The notes under the pieces were generated by a model that searched no databases, was not told where the DNA came from, and saw only the letters and a list, made by a program, of their open reading frames with translations. A stretch of 64,000 nt of DNA from positions 1 to 64,000 of the forward strand of contig DAINSK010000006.1 in the NCBI GenBank assembly GCA_036741355.1, written 5' to 3'. Positions within the stretch are counted from its first letter, which is position 1. Every line of letters begins with the position of its first letter. Source of the stretch: JBBRGK01 sp036741355 (GTDB lineage Bacteria; Chloroflexota; Dehalococcoidia; CAUJGQ01). Made by a program: the position numbers and the translations under genes. Of the stretch, positions 58,904-64,000 are shown piece after piece.

Positions 58904-60424
58904 ATGGACGACGACAACACTGAAGCCCTTGATCTCGCGGATCGCGAAGACGCAACGCGCCGCGGTGATGGTTCCACCTCGGCCGAGGCCGGCGAACAGC
59001 CGGCGCTGCGCGCCGCGCGCTGGTATCAGCGCAGTCGCGAGGCCGCGCCGCCACCGCGCAGCCGCCGCCAGATCCCGGTTGAGCTCGAAGCCTCGCACAC
59101 CGCCTCGGAGGAGGCGCCCCAGCCCCAGGTCAGCCTCGGAGCGGCGGCTGGTCTCGAGGACGCCAAGCTGCGCGTGCACCGCCGCCTGATCCAGGAACTC
59201 GAAGTTTCGCGACTGGACCACATGGACGCGGACGAGGCGCGCGCTGCCGTCTCCCAGGCTACACGGCAGCTGCTCGCGCAGGAGGCGCCCGAGATCTTCG
59301 GCCTGGCGCGCGACGCGGTGGTCAGCGCCGTCACGGACGAAGTGCTGGGGCTTGGTCCTATCGAAACGCTGCTCCGCGACCCGAGTGTCTCCGAAGTAAT
59401 GGTCAACGCCCCGGACCTGATCTACTTCGAGCGCGACGGCAAATTACAGCGCAGCCCGGCCCGCTTCCGCGACAACGCCCACATCATGCGCATCGCCGAA
59501 CGGATCGTCTCGCGAATTGGCCGCCGCGTCGACGAGTCCTCTCCGATGGTGGACGCCCGCCTGCCCGATGGCTCGCGCGTCAACATCATCATCCCGCCGG
59601 TCGCCCCCAACAGTCCGACGATCACCATCCGCAAGTTTCGCGCCGACAAGATGAAGCTCGAAGACCTCGTTGCCGTCGGCTCGATTCCCGCGGAGCCAGC
59701 CCTCTTCCTGAGCGCCGCCGTAAAGATCAGGCGCAACATTATGGTTTCCGGCGGTACCGGCTCCGGCAAAACGACCTTGTTGAATGCCCTTTCCGGCGCG
59801 ATCGGCGACGACGAGCGCGTCGTGACGATTGAGGATCCCACCGAGCTACGGCTGCAGCAGCCGCACGTCGTATCGCTCGAGGCGCGACCGCCGAGCATCG
59901 AAGGCAAGGGTGAGGTAACCCAGCGTGACCTCGTCCGCAACGCTCTGCGCATGCGGCCGGACCGCATCATCATCGGCGAGGTGCGCGGCGGCGAAGCGTT
60001 CGACATGCTGCAGGCGATGAACACCGGCCACGAAGGCTCGATCAGCACGATTCACGCCAATTCGCCGCGTGACGGTCTGGCACGCATCGAGAGCATGGTG
60101 ATGATGACCGGCATGGAGCTACCGCTCCGCGCGATCCGCGAGCAGGTAACGTCCGCGATTCACCTGGTGATCCAGCTGTCGCGCTTCAGCGACGGCAGTC
60201 GCAAGGTTACAAACGTTACCGAGATCACGGGCATGGAAGGCCAGACCATCACCATGCAGGACATCTTCGCCTTCAAGCACGAAGGGATCGACGGGCAGGG
60301 ACGCGTGCGCGGACAGCTGCAATCGACCGGCATCCGCCCGACGTTCTCCGAGCAATTCGCGCTCGCGGGGATTCAGTTGCCCCCGGATATGTTCATGGGC
60401 GGCAGTGACCGCTGGGGGTCGTAG
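58904..60424 (+). CDS. cpaF: Tad pilus secretion ATPase CpaF/TadA
   Basis: CpaF is the cytoplasmic motor of Flp pilus assembly. The 506-residue protein has a polar N-terminal region (1-90), an N-terminal domain with LGLGPIETLLRDPSVSEVMV, and the ATPase core: Walker A SGGTGSGKTTLLNALSG (K289), Asp box VVTIEDPTELRL, Walker B RIIIGEVRGGEAFDMLQAM and His box GSISTIHANSPRDGL. It ends with the usual FxxxGIDGQGRVRG segment. It is in one transcription unit with cpaE, tadB and tadC. Confidence 0.95.
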   Translation: MDDDNTEALDLADREDATRRGDGSTSAEAGEQPALRAARWYQRSREAAPPPRSRRQIPVELEASHTASEEAPQPQVSLGAAAGLEDAKLRVHRRLIQELEVSRLDHMDADEARAAVSQATRQLLAQEAPEIFGLARDAVVSAVTDEVLGLGPIETLLRDPSVSEVMVNAPDLIYFERDGKLQRSPARFRDNAHIMRIAERIVSRIGRRVDESSPMVDARLPDGSRVNIIIPPVAPNSPTITIRKFRADKMKLEDLVAVGSIPAEPALFLSAAVKIRRNIMVSGGTGSGKTTLLNALSGAIGDDERVVTIEDPTELRLQQPHVVSLEARPPSIEGKGEVTQRDLVRNALRMRPDRIIIGEVRGGEAFDMLQAMNTGHEGSISTIHANSPRDGLARIESMVMMTGMELPLRAIREQVTSAIHLVIQLSRFSDGSRKVTNVTEITGMEGQTITMQDIFAFKHEGIDGQGRVRGQLQSTGIRPTFSEQFALAGIQLPPDMFMGGSDRWGS

Positions 60425-60430
60425 AGAGCA

Positions 60431-61399
60431 ATGATCCTGCTGACGGCGCTGATAGTTTTCCTGTGTATCGCGACCTTCGCGTACGCGTTGTTGAACAGCA
60501 GCGCCGAGACGCACGCCACGCTCGATCACAGGCTGCAGCTCTCTACCGGCGTGGCGGTTGCCGGCCAGTCTCTCGGTTCGGCCGGCGGGGGCAGACCGGC
60601 GCTTCGCACCAACCGGATGGGCGGAAGCGGCGCTCTCTCCAGGGCGCTGGGAAGCGCCGGCTCGATGCAGAAGCTCGGCGCGCAACTGGAGCGGGCAGGC
60701 TGGCGCATCAGCGTAACCGAATTCCTCGTGCTTTCACTGGTCGCCGGCGTCGTTGCCGGACTCGCGGGTTCCATGTACATGCCGGCGCTGATGTTTCCGG
60801 CCGGCGGCATTGGGATGCTGCTGCCGCTGTTGCTCATGCTGCGGTCGATCGGCAGCCGCCGCAAGAAGTTCGTAAATCAACTCGTGGAGACGTTGCCGCT
60901 CCTGGCGAACGGCCTGAAGGCCGGTGTCTCGCTATTACAGGCCATCGATCAGGCGACAACGCAGCTCAAGCCGCCGATCTCGGCGGAACTGCGACGCGTC
61001 CTGCGCGACATCCAGGTCGGCGCGACGCCGGACGACGCCTTCCAGGCCCTCAACGAACGCATCAAGAGCAGCGACATGGACCTCGTGATCAACGCCATCC
61101 AGGTGCAACGCAGCACCGGCGGCAACCTGGCTGAGATCCTCGACAAGGTCGCATACATTATGCGCGAGCGCATCCGCATCCGCGGAGAGATCAAAACACT
61201 CACGGCGCAACAGCAGTTCAGCGGGTATCTGCTGGCCGGCGTGCCGGCGTTCCTGCTTGTGGCGTTCAGGCTACTCGCCCCGGTGTACATGGCGCCGCTC
61301 TTTGACACCCCATCCGGCCACGTGGTGCTGGGTATCGTGGGCGCCGGACAGTTGATGGCCTTCTTTATCGTGCGCCGCATTGTGAACATAGAGGTGTAG
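60431..61399 (+). CDS. tadB: Tad pilus inner-membrane platform protein TadB
   Basis: This 322-residue type II secretion F-domain protein has a first helix at residues 2-20, two helices around 95-135 and two near the end. The cytoplasmic domain has FVNQLVETLPLLANGLKAGVS, LLQAIDQATTQLKPPISAELRRV and RSTGGNLAEILDKVAYIMRERIR, typical of TadB. It forms the platform with TadC on which CpaF works. It starts seven bases after the cpaF stop. Confidence 0.93.
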   Translation: MILLTALIVFLCIATFAYALLNSSAETHATLDHRLQLSTGVAVAGQSLGSAGGGRPALRTNRMGGSGALSRALGSAGSMQKLGAQLERAGWRISVTEFLVLSLVAGVVAGLAGSMYMPALMFPAGGIGMLLPLLLMLRSIGSRRKKFVNQLVETLPLLANGLKAGVSLLQAIDQATTQLKPPISAELRRVLRDIQVGATPDDAFQALNERIKSSDMDLVINAIQVQRSTGGNLAEILDKVAYIMRERIRIRGEIKTLTAQQQFSGYLLAGVPAFLLVAFRLLAPVYMAPLFDTPSGHVVLGIVGAGQLMAFFIVRRIVNIEV

Positions 61400-61404
61400 C
61401 AGCC

Positions 61405-62286
61405 GTGCTGGCCGTCGTCGTCTGTGGTTTTCTAGCCGTGTCAATTCTCGCCCATACGCTGATGAGCCGGCCCACGCCGGTCGCCCAGCGCCGGTTGGCG
61501 GCGCTGGGCGCCGGCAATGCGTCCAACGCCGCCACGGCGCCGGCAGACGATGGACCGGCGCGCGGCGAGCTGATGATGATGAAGTTCCGCAGGCTCGTGC
61601 CTGCGCAACTGCTTGACCGCATCGAAAGGCTGCTGTACGCGGCGGGCATGCCCATGAAGCCTGAAGTTGCAGTACTGATCTGGGTTGGAGCGGCGGCCGG
61701 CCTGCCGCTTCTGTACTTCGGTCTGGCAGGAAGTTCCGACACCGGTAAAATGATGCTCTACGGCGGGGGCCTGATTGTCCTGGGTGGATATTTCCCGATG
61801 GCGCTCGTCAAGAGTCGAGCCGGCAAGCGGCGGAAGCAGATCCTGCGCTCGATGCCCGACATGATGGACCTGCTCACGACCTGCGTGGAGGCCGGGCTCG
61901 GTATCGACGCGGCGCTTGCCCGCGTCGGCGAAAAGGCCAAAGAGCCGCTGGGCAGCGAGATCCGAACCACACTTAACAACATCTCTATGGGACACAGCCG
62001 GCGCCAGGCGCTGGAGGCGCTCGCCGCCCGCAACGGCGTCAACGAGCTTACGACCTTCGTGACCGCTGTCGTGCAGGCCGAATCCATGGGAACCAGCCTC
62101 GGCACGACGCTGCGCGTGCAGGCGGAAGCCGTGCGCTTGGCCCGCAAACAGCGCGCCGAACAGGCAGCACAGAAGGCCCCGATCAAGATCATCATCGTGC
62201 TCGTGTTGCTGGTATTTCCGGCGATGTTCACCGTGATTCTCGGACCTGCCGTCATCAGCTTCATGCAGAGTGGGGGAATTCATTGA
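61405..62286 (+). CDS. tadC: Tad pilus inner-membrane platform protein TadC
   Basis: This 293-residue protein is the second F-domain membrane protein of the platform. It has an N-terminal helix, a helix pair at about residues 85-135, and a C-terminal helix (IIIVLVLLVFPAMFTVILGPA). SMPDMMDLLTTCVEAGLGIDAALARVGEK and QAESMGTSLGTTLRVQAEAVRLARKQRAEQAAQKAP are TadC signatures. The start is a GTG at 61405. Its end overlaps the TTG start of the next gene by four bases. Confidence 0.93.
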   Translation: MLAVVVCGFLAVSILAHTLMSRPTPVAQRRLAALGAGNASNAATAPADDGPARGELMMMKFRRLVPAQLLDRIERLLYAAGMPMKPEVAVLIWVGAAAGLPLLYFGLAGSSDTGKMMLYGGGLIVLGGYFPMALVKSRAGKRRKQILRSMPDMMDLLTTCVEAGLGIDAALARVGEKAKEPLGSEIRTTLNNISMGHSRRQALEALAARNGVNELTTFVTAVVQAESMGTSLGTTLRVQAEAVRLARKQRAEQAAQKAPIKIIIVLVLLVFPAMFTVILGPAVISFMQSGGIH

Positions 62287-63305
62287 CCCGATTAATGCGC
62301 GCCACCGTTTTCGCGACCAGGCGTCTCTTGCGGAGCGATCAACGCGGACAGGCGCTGGTCATCTTTGCGGCATCCGCTTTCGTCATCTTTGCCGTGCTGG
62401 GGCTCGTGCTGGATGGCAGCAACCTGCAGCTCAACCGGCGCAAGCTGCAGAACGCCGCCGACGCCGCCGCATACGCCGGCGCCTACCGACTGCCGGTGAA
62501 CCCCAACCAGGCGACGATCGACTCGGTGCAGTGGCTCACCAAGAATGGCAGCAATATCACCGAGGTTGTGACCAACGCGGTCAGCACAAGCCCGAACGGG
62601 ATTCCCAACGACACCATCACCGTCTCGCTGCTGCGCAACGTCTCCTATTCGGTGATGAAAGTGATGGGACTGACCAGCGGTAACGTGGTGGCGACGGCCC
62701 AGGTGCAGGTGCAGGCGGCGACGGGAATGTGGCTCTCGAACCCCGACTTCATGACGTACGCCGTCTGGAAGTGGAACATCGTTCCTGGCCAGCAGATGGA
62801 CACAGTAACACATAAGATCGGCGAAACGGTCGACTTCAGCTCGAATAAGTGGATAACGGACAACATCGAGCAGCCGAACAGCAATCCGCAATGGCAGGTG
62901 GTCGGCGCGGACTTCAAGGGGTTCATGAGCCCCCCTGGCTCAGGCGCGCTATCGGTCAATATCGGCAATCCACTCCTTCAGGGCGGTCAGCAGTGCGGCC
63001 AGCAGCCGGTCGCCGCCTTGCAGGCGGTCTACAACAACCCCGACTCGAACGGGCAGTCGATCATCGTCCTGCCCATCGTCAACCTGGCAGTTCAGGGCCC
63101 CGGCGGGATAACATTTACGGTTGAGGGATTCGTGGCAGTAAACATACGCGTGGACCCCAACATCCCGCTGGGCTGCCCGCAGGATTTCTACGGGACGATC
63201 GTCGGGTTTACGGGGGCCGATGCTATTTATGGCGGACAGCAGCCCACCCCCGACCTGGGTTGCGCGTCGGGTATCGGCGTTTGCACGGCCAGACTCGTGC
63301 AATGA
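62283..63305 (+). CDS. TadG-like pilus-associated protein
   Basis: This 340-residue protein begins with a leader and DQRGQALVIFAASAFVIFAVLGLVLDGSNLQL followed by NRRKLQNAADAAAYAGAYRL, the TadG/TadE-like N-terminus that is held in the membrane. The rest is a large exported domain with many Asn and Gly residues and late cysteines (GCPQDFYG, DLGCASGIGVCTARL). Unlike Flp and TadE it has no Glu at +5 of the possible cleavage site. The start is TTG at 62283, overlapping tadC, and its stop overlaps the next ATG as ATGA. Confidence 0.82.
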   Translation: MTRLMRATVFATRRLLRSDQRGQALVIFAASAFVIFAVLGLVLDGSNLQLNRRKLQNAADAAAYAGAYRLPVNPNQATIDSVQWLTKNGSNITEVVTNAVSTSPNGIPNDTITVSLLRNVSYSVMKVMGLTSGNVVATAQVQVQAATGMWLSNPDFMTYAVWKWNIVPGQQMDTVTHKIGETVDFSSNKWITDNIEQPNSNPQWQVVGADFKGFMSPPGSGALSVNIGNPLLQGGQQCGQQPVAALQAVYNNPDSNGQSIIVLPIVNLAVQGPGGITFTVEGFVAVNIRVDPNIPLGCPQDFYGTIVGFTGADAIYGGQQPTPDLGCASGIGVCTARLVQ

Positions 63306-64000
63306 CCGTTGCCTTCAAACGCGCGCTGCCCCGACTTACATCGCCCGACGTCGCCGTTCGCACCTCTGAAATCGACGATGTGGCCCTCAGCCGTCTGAAC
63401 GGCCTGCGGCTAACTCGGGAGCGACCGCGTGTCGATGCGGCGACCGACGCGTCCGAACTGGTAGCGGATGCGCCCGCCGCTCCGTGGGACGCAGTGGACC
63501 GACGTCGGTCCACGCATCCGAGATGGAAGCTCATCGCGGCTGCGGTGCTGCCGCTGGCGGCGGCGCTTCTGCTTGTGCCCGCGCTGGCTCGTCACGGTGG
63601 CGGCCACGCGCCGGCTTCTCGAACCGTTGCCGTTGAAACCGGCACGGCGAACGATTCCAATCCGTTCCCGGTAGACAACCCCGATTCGCCGGTGGCCTAC
63701 TCACCGCCCGCGCCGGCCAACGCCCGGTCCGTGGTCCTGCAGGCGCTGCAAGACGCCGCGGCAGTGAATGTGCCAGCAACTCAGGCCCCGGCGCCGCCTG
63801 AGCAGGGTCGCGCGGCCGCGGCGCCCGCGCCCGCGCCCGTGGGCGGATGGGTGCAATCCGCGGCCCTCAATGGAACCGGTGGTCCTGTGCCCGGATCGAC
63901 GACCTGGGGGCCCGGAAGTTCCCCTGCGCAGGCTGCCGCCGCTTCCTCCGGCCCGTCCCGAGTGGCCCCGCCTGCTCAGGCCGTGATCGTCTGGCCGGCG
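63302..64000 (+). CDS. Single-pass membrane protein with Pro/Ala-rich tail, cut by the window edge
   Basis: An ATG at 63302 overlaps the TadG-like stop (ATGA), and its frame stays open for 233 codons to the end of the window. The first 80 residues are polar (start TVAFKRALPRLTSPDVAVR), then comes one membrane helix (WKLIAAAVLPLAAALLLVPAL) and a long Ala/Pro/Gly-rich stretch. The plan matches the protein at 51800, although the sequences differ. Its coupling to the Tad genes suggests a part in the pilus base or export, but no known family is recognised. Because there is no stop, its length is unknown. Confidence 0.7.
   Translation, partial: MTVAFKRALPRLTSPDVAVRTSEIDDVALSRLNGLRLTRERPRVDAATDASELVADAPAAPWDAVDRRRSTHPRWKLIAAAVLPLAAALLLVPALARHGGGHAPASRTVAVETGTANDSNPFPVDNPDSPVAYSPPAPANARSVVLQALQDAAAVNVPATQAPAPPEQGRAAAAPAPAPVGGWVQSAALNGTGGPVPGSTTWGPGSSPAQAAAASSGPSRVAPPAQAVIVWPA

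Noticed and set aside
1..64000. tRNA or rRNA genes, prophage or integrative-element genes
   Set aside because: I saw no tRNA-like T-loop in a cloverleaf context, no rRNA sequence, and no integrase, transposase or phage structural gene.

Overview
The window is a 64 kb piece of a high-GC bacterial chromosome. I read it as Chloroflexota, with moderate confidence. The main reason is the pentose-phosphate operon: tkt, a fused transaldolase/glucose-6-phosphate isomerase, a short-form gnd, zwf, opcA and pgl. The fused Tal-Pgi protein together with OpcA, and a Tad-type pilus locus, are familiar from that phylum. I see no rRNA, tRNA, CRISPR array, prophage or transposase gene. Several genes carry frameshifts or in-frame stops, which could be real decay or errors in a draft or metagenome assembly.

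Layout. 0-7.4 kb: a HAD hydrolase, a PaaG-like crotonase, a BaiN-type flavoprotein, a RelE-like/Phd toxin-antitoxin pair, a secreted phospholipase C-like phosphoesterase and a PQQ-type beta-propeller lipoprotein. 7.5-14.5 kb: an alpha-glucan operon treX-treY-malQ with no treZ. 14.5-15.7 kb: a ParE toxin remnant with its antitoxin, then a Uma2 nuclease. 15.7-21.3 kb: a minus-strand peptide ABC operon (binding protein, two permeases, a CocE-like hydrolase) with no ATPase gene. 21.4-26 kb: a PIG-L deacetylase, an alkaline-phosphatase-fold enzyme, an HxlR regulator divergent from a lone CoA-transferase subunit. 26-35.6 kb: the pentose-phosphate operon. 35.9-47.9 kb: YceI, ArgG, a phosphoribosyltransferase, a Gfo/Idh oxidoreductase, an S41 peptidase, XdhC, a broken Doc toxin with its AbrB-type antitoxin, a CaiB-type CoA transferase, a frameshifted GT-C-like membrane protein and a PduO-type cobalamin adenosyltransferase. 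48-51.6 kb: a GH26-like hydrolase divergent from a cellulose-synthase-like glycosyltransferase with a C-terminal PilZ domain. 51.8-64 kb: a Tad (Flp) pilus locus that runs off the end of the window.

How the parts work together. The pentose-phosphate operon covers the oxidative branch (Zwf, its maturation factor OpcA, Pgl, Gnd) and most of the non-oxidative branch (Tkt, Tal-Pgi). The TreX/TreY/MalQ set debranches, terminally isomerises and re-extends alpha-glucan, but needs a TreZ or another enzyme encoded elsewhere to release trehalose. The Tad locus has a prepilin peptidase, an Flp pilin, two TadE/G-like pseudopilins, CpaB, CpaE, CpaF, TadB and TadC. It also has a winged-helix AAA+ ATPase and two proline/alanine-rich single-pass membrane proteins, one near each edge of the visible part.

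The most unusual signals are dispersed GC-rich palindromic repeats. A 46-bp type-A repeat (near 1.95 kb and 38.6 kb) forms the last codons and stop of two unrelated genes in the same reading frame, giving both proteins a similar proline-rich tail. A roughly 170-185 bp type-B element with inverted-repeat ends (near 24.3 kb and 30.6 kb) has ends that are almost identical between copies and a diverged core, like a MITE. One copy sits inside the pentose-phosphate operon. At 38.6 kb a type-A repeat seems to have cut off a carboxymuconolactone-decarboxylase-like gene after about a dozen codons.
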